From: Acidipropionibacterium sp.
GTDB lineage: Bacteria; Actinomycetota; Actinomycetes; Propionibacteriales; Propionibacteriaceae
DNA: 64,000 nt
NCBI GenBank assembly: GCA_022647765.1
Contig: JALCLH010000015.1
Span: 1-64,000 of the forward strand
Direction of reading: 5' to 3'
A program made the translations under genes and the position numbers. The notes under the pieces were generated by a model. That model ran no database searches and had not been told where the DNA came from. It worked only from the letters and a program-made list of their open reading frames with translations. The first letter of the stretch is position 1, and each line of letters opens with the position of its first letter. Below are positions 1-8,445 of this stretch, one piece after another.

Positions 1-333
1 TGATCAATCTTACTCGTCTCTGGGTCGATGTCAAATCGACTCGATCCGAGCCGCCACTCTTCCAACCTCCGCCAGGAGGTTCTTCCGAGCGACTTGGCCG
101 CTGCTCCCGCAGAAGCCTTGGTGAAGTTTAGACCCTTTCGGATCATCGGTCAAGGCCTTCATCCGACTTGTCATCGGTTCGTCCTCAATCTGTCACCCGA
201 CCGTAACCCCAGGGGGCCCGGCCGAGGGATTACTATGCACCCTTCCAGGCCGCCCTGCAAGTCCGGACGCCGACCTGCACCCGGGCGGCTCCCAATCTCG
301 TCACATGGCTGCCGCCCTCATAGACTCTGAACT
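1..333. other. intergenic, nothing recognised
   Basis: No convincing gene is seen in the first 333 bases. A 100-codon open frame on the + strand (28-330) has a composition unlike its neighbours, no usable ribosome-binding site and no recognisable motif. GC is visibly lower than in flanking genes. The stretch probably holds the promoter of the lipoprotein gene that starts at 334, but I cannot point to a convincing -35/-10 pair. Confidence 0.5.
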
Positions 334-1312
334 GTGACTTTCCTTGGGCTCGGCTGCCGGCTCCGCCGGTCTGCCCTGCTCTCGGGCGTCCTGGCCGGCT
401 GCCTGCTGGCGTCCGGGTGTCAGCACGTCCCCCTCGAGACCCCGAAGCCCAGTGTCGCGAGCATGGTTCCGTCCAGCTCCTACTCCTCCGGCGTCTCCCC
501 CTTCTCGGGAACCGCCTCGCAGAAGATCGTCGACGAGCTGGTCCAGGCCTCCGGCGGCGCCCCCGGTCACGAAGGTCGATATCACCGACAAGCAGGTGAA
601 CGTCACGGTGCGCAACGGAGGCTCCGCACAGATCTGGACCTGGCAGGCGGGCAGGATCAGCTCAAGTCAGGCGGCCAGCTCGCAAACCGTCTCCCGGCCC
701 TTCTACCCCGATCAGTTCGCCCTCGACCGGATCCCCCAGATGCTGAGCGCCGCCGAGACCGTCGCCGGATCGCGCAAGAACCAGGAACTCCAGATCCTCG
801 AGTACAACCAGGGCGTGGTGCTGATCTCGGTCTCCACCAGGCCCGAGACCTCGCCGGTCTTCTTCCGACCCGACGGCAGCCTGATCGCCACCGTCGACTT
901 CGCGACCACCGTCGGTATGACCGAGGCCCTTTCCGACGCCGTCGACGGAGCCAACCAGGTGCTGGCGATCAGCTATCAGCCGGGCAAGGGACTCATGGTC
1001 GACACTCGCACCGGCACCGACGGCATCCTGCTGCGCCGCACCCGGCCGGCAGCCCTGCCCGCCTGGGCGGTCCAACGTCGAGGAGACACCACCGCCCGGG
1101 AGTTCAGCCCCAGCGACGTGTCCCCGACGGTGCTGGCCGGCTTGATGGCCCAGATCCCGGTGACCCTCAACAAGGCCTCCGCCGCGGCGGACCTCTCCTT
1201 CACCATCGACATGTCCGACGGCCGTTCGCTGCCGACGATCCATTTCTCCCTGGGCGGCGCGACGGTGATCACCGACATGTCCGGCAAGGACATCACCTCC
1301 CAGGTCCGATGA
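334..1312 (+). CDS. putative secreted lipoprotein, frameshifted near 565
   Basis: The GTG start at 334 opens a classic lipoprotein signal: basic n-region, hydrophobic core (LLSGVLAGCLLASGC) and a lipobox cysteine near residue 29, so the product should be anchored outside the membrane. This frame is coding to about residue 78, after which the coding signal continues one frame over (residues from VTKVDITDKQVNVTVRNGG to the TGA at 1312). The break falls in a C5 run at about 561-565; removing one C restores a protein of about 325 residues. The rest is beta-strand-like with no family I recognise. Function is unknown. The break may be a sequencing insertion, because many genes in this half of the window show the same +1 shift. 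Confidence 0.7.
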
Positions 1313-1420
1313 GCCCGGATTCGGCCTGTTCGCCACCGGTGGTTCAATGAAAGTGTGCTGATAGTCGCGATAGGAGCACCGGGAAGCGGTAGGTCTCTCG
1401 CTTTCCATGTGCCGCACGGC

Positions 1421-2050
1421 ATGAATCCGCACCTGGAACTGTGGCGCCGCGGACTCGTCGCCAAGGAGTACCTCTCGGCGGATCTCGCCGATGAGGAGGT
1501 CACGATCACCATCAGGGTCGCCCAGCGCACGGCGAGGTCGCGCCCGCCGCGGACCCGCAGCGGCGTCCCCGACCTCGCGAAGGACCGCAGGCCGGACGAA
1601 CCGGTCAGGCCCTACCAGCGTCTTGCCGCCTACGCCGTGGTCCGCTCGAGCCTTGGCCTGCTGGGCACCGAGTGCTCCCCCATCACCGCCGTGCCCGGGC
1701 TGTGGGCGCTGCCGGGCGGTGGCATCGAGCACGGCGAGTCCCCGGCCCAGGCGGTCACCCGCGAGGTGATGGAGGAGTCCGGCCAGACGGTCCGGCTCAA
1801 CCGGATCATCGACCTCCAGTCCGACCACTGGATCGGGCGCGCGCCCTCCGGCGGGCTGGAGGACTTCCACGCCCTGCGGATCATCTACAGCGCCACCAGC
1901 CAGGAGCCGACCGAGCCCGTGGTGCTGGACGTCGGGGGAACCACCACCCGGTCGCGGTGGATCCCGATCTGGCGTTGGCGGCGTCTGCCGTGGGGGGCCG
2001 CCACCCGATCCTGTCTGGAGCGCCATCTCCACGACGTCCCACCCACCTGA
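1421..2050 (+). CDS. NUDIX hydrolase
   Basis: The protein carries a perfect Nudix box (G-x5-E-x7-REVMEESG), with GGIEHGE around residues 102-108 and REVMEESG about seven residues later. This box binds Mg2+ and hydrolyses a nucleoside diphosphate linked to another moiety. The substrate cannot be told from sequence. The N-terminal 60 residues before the catalytic core are basic and of unknown role. The frame is also open from a GTG at 1355; I prefer the ATG at 1421 because the residues before it look non-coding, although neither has a strong ribosome-binding site. It converges on the Bax-inhibitor gene, with a shared hairpin terminator between them. About 209 residues, normal for a Nudix protein with an N-terminal extension. 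Confidence 0.85.
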   Translation: MNPHLELWRRGLVAKEYLSADLADEEVTITIRVAQRTARSRPPRTRSGVPDLAKDRRPDEPVRPYQRLAAYAVVRSSLGLLGTECSPITAVPGLWALPGGGIEHGESPAQAVTREVMEESGQTVRLNRIIDLQSDHWIGRAPSGGLEDFHALRIIYSATSQEPTEPVVLDVGGTTTRSRWIPIWRWRRLPWGAATRSCLERHLHDVPPT

Positions 2051-2080
2051 GCCTCACACCCGCGCGCGGTTCGCGCCGCA

Positions 2081-2128
2081 CATGCGGATCGGCCCCAGCT
2101 GTGAGAACAGCTGGGGCCGATCCGCATG
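2081..2128. terminator. bidirectional hairpin terminator
   Basis: Two perfect 20-bp arms (2081-2100 and 2109-2128) flank an 8-nt loop. It sits exactly between two convergent genes (NUDIX ending 2050, Bax inhibitor ending 2143), so it probably ends transcription from both sides. Confidence 0.85.
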
Positions 2129-2142
2129 TAGAAGCCGGGCTA

Positions 2143-2976
2143 TCAGTTTCCGCGGAAGTAGCTGAGAATCCGCAGGATCTCGGTGTAGAGCCAGACCATC
2201 GTCACCGCGATGCCGAAGGCGGCCCGCCAGGACTCGCTGGCCGGGGCCTGGTTGCGCACGCCCTGCTCGGCGGTGTCGAAGTCCACGACGAGGTTCATCG
2301 CGGCCAGCACCACACCGAGGGCCGAGCACAGGATGGACAGCCAGCCCGCGCCGGGGCCGATCTCCCGAAGACCCATCCCGGCCGGAACGAAGAAGGCCAG
2401 GACCAGGTTGATGAGCATCACCACGGCGAAGCCGATCGTGGCGATGGTGACGACCTGGCGGAACCGCGAGGTGACCCGGATGTTGAGGAACTTGTATGCG
2501 GCCAGCGTGACGCCCGCGGCGCAGAAGGTGCCCAGCACCGCCTGGACGACGATCCCCGGGTACAGCAGCTCGAAGATGGCCGAGATGGCGCCCAGGAAGA
2601 CGCCCTCGATCACCGAGTAGGCGATGACGCCGGCGACCGGAACCTTGGCCCGAGTGCTCACGATCAGCACGGTGACGAATCCCACCAGCGCCGACAGCAG
2701 CGCGGCACCGTTGGCCAGCCCCGGCCTGTTGGCCACCCCGAAGAAGGTCAGCGCAGCGACCACGAAGAGGGTGAGAAGCACGACGCCGGTCTTGGCGACG
2801 ACGTCGTCGAAGGTCATCACCGGCTCGGTGCGCTGCGTCTGCTGCTGGTAGGGGTCGTAACCTGCTCCGGCCGGAGCCGGCTGGAATCCCTGCGGGTAAC
2901 CCTGCTGGCCCGACCAGGCCTGCTGATTGGCATGAGGCTGAAAAGCTTCAGCCCGAGCAAAGACGGGATTGCCCAT
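2143..2976 (-). CDS. Bax inhibitor-1/YccA family membrane protein
   Basis: A 277-residue membrane protein. The first 55 residues are hydrophilic and rich in Gln, Pro, Gly and Tyr (QQ and YPQG patches), followed by seven hydrophobic segments typical of the Bax-inhibitor-1/YccA family. Family members are thought to be pH-sensitive ion-leak channels, often calcium; the bacterial role is poorly known. Of two adjacent ATG codons the second (2976) is preferred because AGGAGG lies 6 nt before it; it would be only 3 nt from the first. The gene is monocistronic: the next genes upstream are tRNAs on the other strand and a shared terminator lies downstream. Confidence 0.88.
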   Translation of the reverse strand: MGNPVFARAEAFQPHANQQAWSGQQGYPQGFQPAPAGAGYDPYQQQTQRTEPVMTFDDVVAKTGVVLLTLFVVAALTFFGVANRPGLANGAALLSALVGFVTVLIVSTRAKVPVAGVIAYSVIEGVFLGAISAIFELLYPGIVVQAVLGTFCAAGVTLAAYKFLNIRVTSRFRQVVTIATIGFAVVMLINLVLAFFVPAGMGLREIGPGAGWLSILCSALGVVLAAMNLVVDFDTAEQGVRNQAPASESWRAAFGIAVTMVWLYTEILRILSYFRGN

Positions 2977-3149
2977 CATGTACCTCCTGGTTGTCACTTG
3001 ACTTCCACTCTATCCGGCGCGGCCAATACCACCCCGGCATCCGGGACCGCTCGGGGGCGGTGCAGACCGCGGTGCGTTCAACTTGCGCACACCCGGCGGA
3101 CTCCCATAGTGTTCTTCTCTGTTGCCGGGAGCGGTTCAGCCGGGAGCAT

Positions 3150-3222
3150 GCGGACGTGGCTCAGTTGGTAGAGCATCACCTTGCCAAGGTGAGGGTCGCG
3201 GGTTCGAGTCCCGTCGTCCGCT
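3150..3222 (+). tRNA. tRNA-Gly(GCC)
   Basis: Full cloverleaf: acceptor GCGGACG pairs with CGTCCGC (3215-3221), anticodon stem TCACC/GGTGA with loop TTGCCAA gives anticodon GCC, and the T-loop is TTCGAGT. CCA is not encoded. First of a three-tRNA cluster. Confidence 0.96.
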
Positions 3223-3273
3223 CGGAGAAGGTCTTTCGAGCTTCATCCAAGATGGTCCATCCGAGATGAGCAT

Positions 3274-3344
3274 GGTGGAGTGGCCGAGAGGCGAGGCAGC
3301 GGACTGCAAATCCGTATACACGGGTTCAAATCCCGTCTCCACCT
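3274..3344 (+). tRNA. tRNA-Cys(GCA)
   Basis: Acceptor GGTGGAG pairs with CTCCACC (3337-3343). The anticodon stem CGGA/TCCG encloses loop CTGCAAA, giving anticodon GCA. T-loop TTCAAAT. Only one base separates it from the following tRNA-Val. Confidence 0.95.
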
Positions 3345-4055
3345 CGGGCGGTTGGCGCAGCGGTAGCGCGCTTCCCTGACACGGAAGAGGTCGCCAGTTC
3401 AAACCTGGCATCGCCCACTGAAGTACTCGAGCCTTCCAGCAGGCTGGAGAGGACCGGCAGCGAGTGCGCAGACGCCTGCTCGCCGGTGATCGCCATCTCG
3501 ACGAACAGGCCGAAGACCACCTGTCGCAGCATCGCAGCCAGCGCCTCGGGATCGATGGCGCGACTGATCTCGCCGCGCTTCTGCCACAGCCGGACCAGCC
3601 GCACGGCGGCCTGCTGCTGCTCCTCCACATTGCGCCGCATCATGACGGCGAGATCGTCGTCGCGCGCCGCCTCCGCCCACACATTGACCGCCAGCAGCGC
3701 GAAGGTCTCGGCTCCCCGGCGTCCACCCTCCGGCTCCTCGCTCTGCACCGACCGCCACGGCGCGAGCATCGCCATGATGCGATCGATCGCCCCATGAGGA
3801 CCGGGCGGATCCTGCTCCGCGGCCATCGCCTGAATGGTCTCGATGACCGGCGCCATGCGAGACCGGGACACCGCGTGGATGATCTCCACCTTGCTCGGGA
3901 AGTACCGGTAGACCGTGCTCGATGACATCCCGGTGGCCTCGATGATCTGATCCATCGAGGTGGCGTGGAAGCCGTTACGGGCGAAGCAGGCTCTCGGCGG
4001 CCGCGATGATGCGGGCCTCCTGCTTGCGTCGATACTCCTCGCTGACTCGCGGCAT
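3326..4055 (-). CDS. TetR/AcrR-family repressor of the adjacent exporter, frameshifted
   Basis: A TetR-type helix-turn-helix is clear (NGFHATSMDQIIEATGMSSS, then VYRYFPSKVEII), followed by a helical ligand domain. The natural start is the ATG at 4055 (MPRVSEEYRRKQEARIIAAAES), but that frame hits a stop a few codons later; removing one base near 3990-3995 joins it to the helix-turn-helix frame. The C-terminal frame has no stop before 3326, so its last 30 or so codons lie antisense to tRNA-Val and part of tRNA-Cys. The true end may be nearer 3420 if there is a further error. It is divergent from a DHA2 exporter, with two identical palindromes between them, so it probably represses both genes until an exported compound binds. 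Confidence 0.8.
3346..3417 (+). tRNA. tRNA-Val(GAC)
   Basis: Acceptor GGGCGGT pairs with ATCGCCC (3410-3416); anticodon stem CTTCC/GGAAG encloses CTGACAC, giving anticodon GAC. T-loop TTCAAAC. The 3' end of the convergent TetR reading frame runs across this gene on the other strand. Confidence 0.95.
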
Positions 4056-4101
4056 GACGCCGACCATACCGTCCCCGGCTCTGCCCAGCCGCCCCATCTC
4101 G

Positions 4102-4158
4102 AAACGATCGTTTTACTTTGGAGAACCCTTGCTCTACCCTTACCGAAAACGATCGTTT
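4102..4158. promoter_or_regulatory. twin TetR operators in the divergent promoter
   Basis: The 12-bp perfect palindrome AAACGATCGTTT occurs twice, at 4102-4113 and 4147-4158, with centres 45 bp apart. Between them are a possible -35 (TTTACT, 4112-4117) and, after 17 bp, a possible -10 (TACCCT, 4135-4140) for the exporter. The first operator overlaps the -35 and the second covers the likely transcript start. A dimer on each site would shut the promoter. Operator identity is strong from symmetry and position; the promoter boxes are weak matches. Confidence 0.8.
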
Positions 4159-4184
4159 CGTTTTTGGATGAGGAGCAGGGAGCC

Positions 4185-5876
4185 ATGGACTCAAGACGGA
4201 AGGCACTCGTGCTGGTGAGCGCGGTGCTGACTCAACTGATGATCGTGCTGGACATGACCGTGGTGGCGGTGGCACTGCCGTCGATGCAGTCCGATCTGGG
4301 GATGACCGCGGCGCAGAGACCGTGGGTGGTCACCGCCTATGCGCTGGCCTTCGGCGGGCTGGTGCTGTTCGGCGGCCGGGTGCAGACCGTGATCGGCCTG
4401 CCGATCGCCTATCGGGTCGGCCTCACCGGCTTCGCACTGGCCAGCCTGGCGGCCGGACTCTCGCCGAGCTTCCCCGCGCTGGCGGCCTCGCGCGCGGTCC
4501 AGGGAGCGTTCGCCGCGCTGCTCGCCCCCACTCTGCTGGCCCTGGTCAACCGCGTCTTCACCGAGCCGGCCGAGCGCAGCCGCGCCTTCGCCCTGCTCGG
4601 GTCGACCGCGGGGCTGGGTGCGGCGATCGGACTGCTGCTCGGCGGCGGTCTCACCGAGGCCCTCGACTGGCGCTGGACGATGTACGTCAATGTGCCGATC
4701 GCGGTCACCGCACTGCTCGTCTCGGTGGTCAGCCTGCCGGCGGCCGGACGCCGGATCCCGACCCGCCGTCTACTGGACGACGCCCTCGGGCTCCTGCTGG
4801 GGTGCGGCGCGATCTTTCTTCTGGTCTACGGCTGCGACCGGGCCCAGCAGGACGGCTGGGAGGCTCCCTCGACGCTGTCCTGCCTGATCTGCGGCGGCGT
4901 CCTGCTCGTGGGGTTCCTGGTGCGGGAGCACCTGGCGACCGCTCCCGTGCTCCCGCTGGGGATGCTCGGCAGCCCGTCGCGGGCCGGCTCCTACGCGGCG
5001 ATGTTCGTGAGCACCTTCGCCCAGATGGGATGCATCGTCTATCTCACGTTCTACTTCCAGAACTGCTTCGGCTACTCGCCGATGAGGACCGGCGTCGTCT
5101 TCCTCCCGATGGTCGGCACGCTGACGCTCACCGCAGTGATCGCCGGACGGACCCTCGTGCCGCGCTTCGGCGCCAGATTCTGCTTCCCGGTGGGTCTGGC
5201 GGTGCAGGCCGCCGGGATCGGCGTCCTGTCCATGATGTCCGAGGGGGACGCCTACACCCGGGTGATGCTGCCCGGCCTGCTCATCCTCGGCGTCGGTTTC
5301 GGGCTGGTGCTGCCGGTCGTCTTCAACGCCGGCACCAGGGGCGTCCCGCGTGAGCGCGCCGGGCTGGCCTCGGCCGTCATCTCGACCTGTCAGCAGCTCG
5401 GGTCCTCCTTCGGCGTCGCCCTGCTGAGCACCTTCGCCACCCGGCGCGCCACGAGCTATCTCACCGAGCACACCGATGAGATCCGGCTCGAGGCGGCCCG
5501 CAGACTGGCCGGGGCCCGCGTCCTGCCGACGTCGGCGCAGGGACGCCAGATCGTGGCAGGACTCGAGCGCGAGCTCTCCGTCAGGGCCCAGATCGACGCC
5601 TATAGCGCCGGACTCACCCTCCTGGCGATCATCGTCGCCTCGTCGGCGCTGGTGCTCGCGATCGCCGTGGTGGCGATGGTCATCCGGCGCGTCCGCCGGC
5701 GCAGGCTCCCGATCTGCGAGCCTGCGCCGGTCGGCTCACGCGGCCGCGGTGTAGTGCTTGCCGAACAGCGGGCGGTAGGCGAAGCCGGCGATCAGCCCGC
5801 CGATGATCGGGAAGACGATGAACACCCACAGCTGCGACCAGGCCCAGCCGCCGCCGTAGACGGCCGCCGCCAGTGA
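4185..5876 (+). CDS. MFS drug exporter, DHA2 (14-TM) family
   Basis: The protein starts MDSRRKALVLVSAVLTQLMI and has about 14 hydrophobic segments. Segment 1 carries the family motif LDMTVVAVALP. This is the EmrB/QacA branch of drug/H+ antiporters in the cytoplasmic membrane. AGGAG (4171-4175) precedes the ATG at 4185. After the last membrane segment (ending near RRVRRRRLP) about 45 residues read into the antisense of the aquaporin gene; a hairpin terminator at 5696-5730 lies inside this tail, so the natural stop was probably near 5740 and the tail may be an artefact. Divergent from the TetR gene, whose operators overlap its promoter. Substrate unknown. Confidence 0.85.
   Translation: MDSRRKALVLVSAVLTQLMIVLDMTVVAVALPSMQSDLGMTAAQRPWVVTAYALAFGGLVLFGGRVQTVIGLPIAYRVGLTGFALASLAAGLSPSFPALAASRAVQGAFAALLAPTLLALVNRVFTEPAERSRAFALLGSTAGLGAAIGLLLGGGLTEALDWRWTMYVNVPIAVTALLVSVVSLPAAGRRIPTRRLLDDALGLLLGCGAIFLLVYGCDRAQQDGWEAPSTLSCLICGGVLLVGFLVREHLATAPVLPLGMLGSPSRAGSYAAMFVSTFAQMGCIVYLTFYFQNCFGYSPMRTGVVFLPMVGTLTLTAVIAGRTLVPRFGARFCFPVGLAVQAAGIGVLSMMSEGDAYTRVMLPGLLILGVGFGLVLPVVFNAGTRGVPRERAGLASAVISTCQQLGSSFGVALLSTFATRRATSYLTEHTDEIRLEAARRLAGARVLPTSAQGRQIVAGLERELSVRAQIDAYSAGLTLLAIIVASSALVLAIAVVAMVIRRVRRRRLPICEPAPVGSRGRGVVLAEQRAVGEAGDQPADDREDDEHPQLRPGPAAAVDGRRQ
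5696..5730. terminator. hairpin terminator between convergent genes
   Basis: Perfect 13-bp arms (5696-5708 and 5718-5730) with a 9-nt loop, placed where the + strand exporter and the - strand aquaporin converge. Confidence 0.75.
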
Positions 5877-6518
5877 GCGGGCCGGGTTCACCGAGGTGTT
5901 GTCGACCGGAATGGTGATGAGGTGGATGAGGGTCAGGGACAGCCCGATCGCCAGCGGGGCGAAGCCGGAGAAGCCGACCCGCGCCGTCGTCCCGAGCACG
6001 ATCAGCACGAAGATCGCCATGAAGACGATCTCCACGACGATGGCGCCACCGATGCCGAAGCCGCCGGGAGAGTGGGCGCCGTAGCCGTTGGACGCGAAGC
6101 CACTCTGCCGGGCGGCCGAGAAGAACCCGCTCTTCGACGACGCGATGAGGGCGATGACCGAGGAACCCAGGATGCCGCCGACCAGCTGGGCGACGATGTA
6201 GCCGGGCGTCTCCTTCCACGGGAAGCGCCCGGAGGCCGCCGCGCCCAGCGTGATCGCCGGGTTGAAGTGGCCGCCGGAGATGGGGCCGAAGGCATACGCC
6301 CCGACGACCACGGTCAGGCCGAATGCGAGGGCGACGCCCAGGTGACCGACGCCGACGACGTTGTTGTCGGCGCTCGGGAAGGTCGCGTCGAGAACCGCGG
6401 TGCCGACACCGCCGGCGACCAGGATCAGAGTGCCGATGGCCTCGGCAACCATGCGATAGATGAGATCGGACCCCGACCCGGTGATGGGCGCCGAGGGTTC
6501 GGCTGTTGTCTCGGACAC
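5736..6518 (-). CDS. aquaporin (MIP family)
   Basis: Six membrane spans with both half-membrane NPA loops: GGHFNPAITLG in the first half and NTSVNPARSL in the second, the arginine after the second NPA being part of the selectivity filter. This is an AqpZ-like water channel of about 260 residues. I start at the GTG at 6518 (VSETTAEPS); an AAGGGA sequence lies upstream at suitable spacing and the residues before it look non-coding. Transcribed alone; its upstream 240 bp separate it from the chelatase gene. Confidence 0.9.
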   Translation of the reverse strand: MSETTAEPSAPITGSGSDLIYRMVAEAIGTLILVAGGVGTAVLDATFPSADNNVVGVGHLGVALAFGLTVVVGAYAFGPISGGHFNPAITLGAAASGRFPWKETPGYIVAQLVGGILGSSVIALIASSKSGFFSAARQSGFASNGYGAHSPGGFGIGGAIVVEIVFMAIFVLIVLGTTARVGFSGFAPLAIGLSLTLIHLITIPVDNTSVNPARSLAAAVYGGGWAWSQLWVFIVFPIIGGLIAGFAYRPLFGKHYTAAA

Positions 6519-6761
6519 TGGATTATTCCCTTTTCTTCTGACGGAGGACGGGTTGTCCTCCGGGGCAACATGAGTACCGCGCCCGGATATTCCCGGAAGA
6601 CGCCCGGCCCCTGAACCTGGACCATCTCCACGTCGCCCCTCGTCCACGAGACGCCCTTTCGCTCACTCAGTGCTTCCGGGGAGAGTCATTGCCCGGCGGC
6701 TCGAGTAGCCGCCTGACAAGGGCGGCACGGAAGTCGCGCCACTGGTCGACGATGAAGCGCC

Positions 6762-7484
6762 TCAGGACTCGACGCTCCTCCCTGCGAGGGCGGCGTCGAA
6801 CCGTTCGAGGGCGATCTCGACGAGGCGCGGATCGGCTCCGAGCGGGGCTGAGACGAGGTCCGCCCCGGCCTCGCGCGCCAGACTCTCGAAATGGCCGGGC
6901 GCGAGCAGGTACGACGCCAACGCGACCCGGTCGGCGCCGCCCTTCCGGGCCACAGCGACAGCCGCCTGGAGACTCGGCTCCCGCGCAGCGCCGTAAGCGG
7001 CCGTGGCCGGGGCGCCGAGGGCTTCACTCACCCAGCGCAGCGTCACCTGCGTGTCCGGCACCGAGTCTGGATCCGATGACCCTGCGAAACCCACGACCAG
7101 CGCGTCGTCCGGATGCCATCCCACCGCCATGAGACGGTCGACGAGCACGTCCACCAGACGCCTGTCAGGTCCGAGCGGCGCCGCGGCCCGCGCCCCCGAC
7201 CGGCCGCGCACAGCCCGGGCGATGTCGACCCGCGTGTGGTAGCCGACCGTCAGAAGCAACGGCACCACGACCACGGGACGCCCCGGCTCGACGCCGGCCA
7301 CAACCTCGTCCACCCGCGGACGCTGCACATCGACGAAGGCCTCGTACACGTCGAGTTCCGGCCTCGCCTCCTGCACCTGCTCGAGCAGGGATATCACCGT
7401 CTCCCTTCCCCGCCTGGAGCGGGTCCCGTGCGAGCACCCCACGAACACCGGGCGCTGCCCGCCTCGCCCCGTCCGATCCGTCAT
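6762..7484 (-). CDS. CbiX/SirB-like sirohydrochlorin chelatase
   Basis: The 240-residue protein has the two-lobed CbiX layout: N-terminal VFVGCSHGTRS with the metal-site histidine, then VVVVPLLLTVGYHTRVDI with the second-site histidine in the first lobe, and a repeat of the fold in the second lobe (ASYLLAPGHFESL). The family inserts Fe2+ or Co2+ into sirohydrochlorin for siroheme or cobalamin. Metal preference cannot be read from sequence. AAAGGA lies 7 nt before the ATG at 7484. No other tetrapyrrole gene is adjacent, so context does not decide between siroheme and B12. Confidence 0.85.
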   Translation of the reverse strand: MTDRTGRGGQRPVFVGCSHGTRSRRGRETVISLLEQVQEARPELDVYEAFVDVQRPRVDEVVAGVEPGRPVVVVPLLLTVGYHTRVDIARAVRGRSGARAAAPLGPDRRLVDVLVDRLMAVGWHPDDALVVGFAGSSDPDSVPDTQVTLRWVSEALGAPATAAYGAAREPSLQAAVAVARKGGADRVALASYLLAPGHFESLAREAGADLVSAPLGADPRLVEIALERFDAALAGRSVES

Positions 7485-7557
7485 GTGGCCATCCTTTCGC
7501 GCATGTCGGCCCGGTTGAGACGCTCTTGCATTTCGGACTGAGTTGCGCTTCCCGGAC

Positions 7558-7574
7558 CCGTCAGTCACTGACGG
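7558..7574. repeat. 17-bp perfect palindrome
   Basis: CCGTCAGT-C-ACTGACGG, symmetric around one base, lies about 75 bp upstream of the CbiX-like start. It could be an operator for that gene or a small hairpin. Nothing else is recognised in the 240 bp between the chelatase start and the VOC gene. Confidence 0.5.
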
Positions 7575-7724
7575 CCCGGATGACAGCGAGAGCTCACACC
7601 GCCGAACCTCATCGCGGAACCACTACGGCATGTGTCACTGATGCCAACCCATGTGACGCGCGGATGATCAGTATCCGGCCGGGTGATCGTTGCGCATGGT
7701 CGTCTTCTTCTTTTGAGTTTCGAT

Positions 7725-8093
7725 ATGACAGAACGGCCAAAAAGATCTACCGAGTCCATCTCGATCAACCATGTCGCGGTATTCGTGCGCAATCTCGAAA
7801 CCGTCCGAATGTTCTACGAAACCTACTTCGGGGCGAAATCCAACGAGCAGTATCACAATCCACGTACTGGACTGCGCACCTACTTCTTGAGGTTCGCCGG
7901 AGGCTGCTGTCTCGAGATCATGACGAGACCGGACGTCAATTCAGAGCCTTCCAGCGATCAAACCGGCTGGGCACATGTGGCACTCTCACTCGGCAGTGTG
8001 TTTCGTCAAGTTGAAGTGGGCCATCTCAGCGCGTCATCGAGCCACCGCTTCGCGGTCTCGTGCTTGGGCGCTGCTGAGGCATCGACCTCGTAG
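7725..8093 (+). pseudogene. VOC/glyoxalase-fold protein, 3' truncated
   Basis: Residues about 12-90 match the first half of a vicinal-oxygen-chelate protein: ISINHVAVFVRNLETVRMFY with the metal-ligand histidine, a central strand (TYFLRFAGGCCLEIM) and GWAHVALSLGSV. The reading then changes abruptly into the antisense of a vapC fragment, so the 3' third of the domain is missing. AT content is visibly higher than in neighbours, suggesting acquired DNA. The start ATG (7725) has no good ribosome-binding site. It is probably non-functional because the second metal half-site is lost. Confidence 0.65.
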
Positions 8094-8122
8094 ATGAGCA
8101 CATTCGCATCGACGAGCTTCAC
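8006..8122 (-). pseudogene. vapC: VapC PIN-domain toxin, truncated to the N-terminus
   Basis: The first 30 residues (VKLVDANVLIYEVD, then KHETAKRWLDDAL) are the start of a PIN-domain ribonuclease with its first catalytic aspartate. Full VapC proteins are about 130-140 residues; here the match stops after about 31 and runs into the VOC fragment. The other acidic residues of the active site are absent, so it cannot be a working toxin. The GTG start overlaps the vapB stop, the usual vapBC coupling. Confidence 0.75.
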
Positions 8123-8367
8123 TTGCCGATCTTGTGCTTCTCCAGCAGCGCCTCGTCCTCGAGCTCGCCCGCGAGGCGCATCGCATTCTCCACCGGTACA
8201 CGCGGGCCACCGAGATCCAGAACTGCCGTCTCCACCCTCCGAGACTCTGGCTTCAGCCCGCGGACGATCGCCTCGTTCACCGCAGCCTTGAACTCCAGCC
8301 CGTGTTCGCACATCAACTGCCGCACGAGGAACTCCGCCTCTGCGGTCAACGTGATCGTCGTACGCAT
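8119..8367 (-). CDS. vapB: VapB-type antitoxin, orphaned
   Basis: An 82-residue protein beginning MRTTITLTAEAEFLVRQLM, a ribbon-helix-helix DNA-binding start, with a C-terminal segment likely to wrap around a PIN toxin. The start ATG (8367) has the only family-like N-terminus in the frame. Its toxin partner immediately downstream is cut short. Antitoxins of this family usually bind their own promoter, so it may persist as a self-regulated remnant. Confidence 0.78.
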   Translation of the reverse strand: MRTTITLTAEAEFLVRQLMCEHGLEFKAAVNEAIVRGLKPESRRVETAVLDLGGPRVPVENAMRLAGELEDEALLEKHKIGK

Positions 8368-8445
8368 ATGTGCATCATATGCATCAGAAGAGTTGATGTC
8401 CTGATGCCGAGTGACGCCGTCACCGCCTGCGCCGTACCCCACCCG

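Noticed and set aside
28-330. 100-codon + strand frame at the window start
   Set aside because: No motif, no ribosome-binding site, atypical composition.
1355-1420. P-loop-like text (IGAPGSGRS) before the NUDIX start
   Set aside because: Short chance match to a Walker A motif in a likely non-coding stretch with no following Walker B.
3136-3630. Open frames across the tRNA cluster
   Set aside because: Antisense and sense reading of tRNAs, a common false call.
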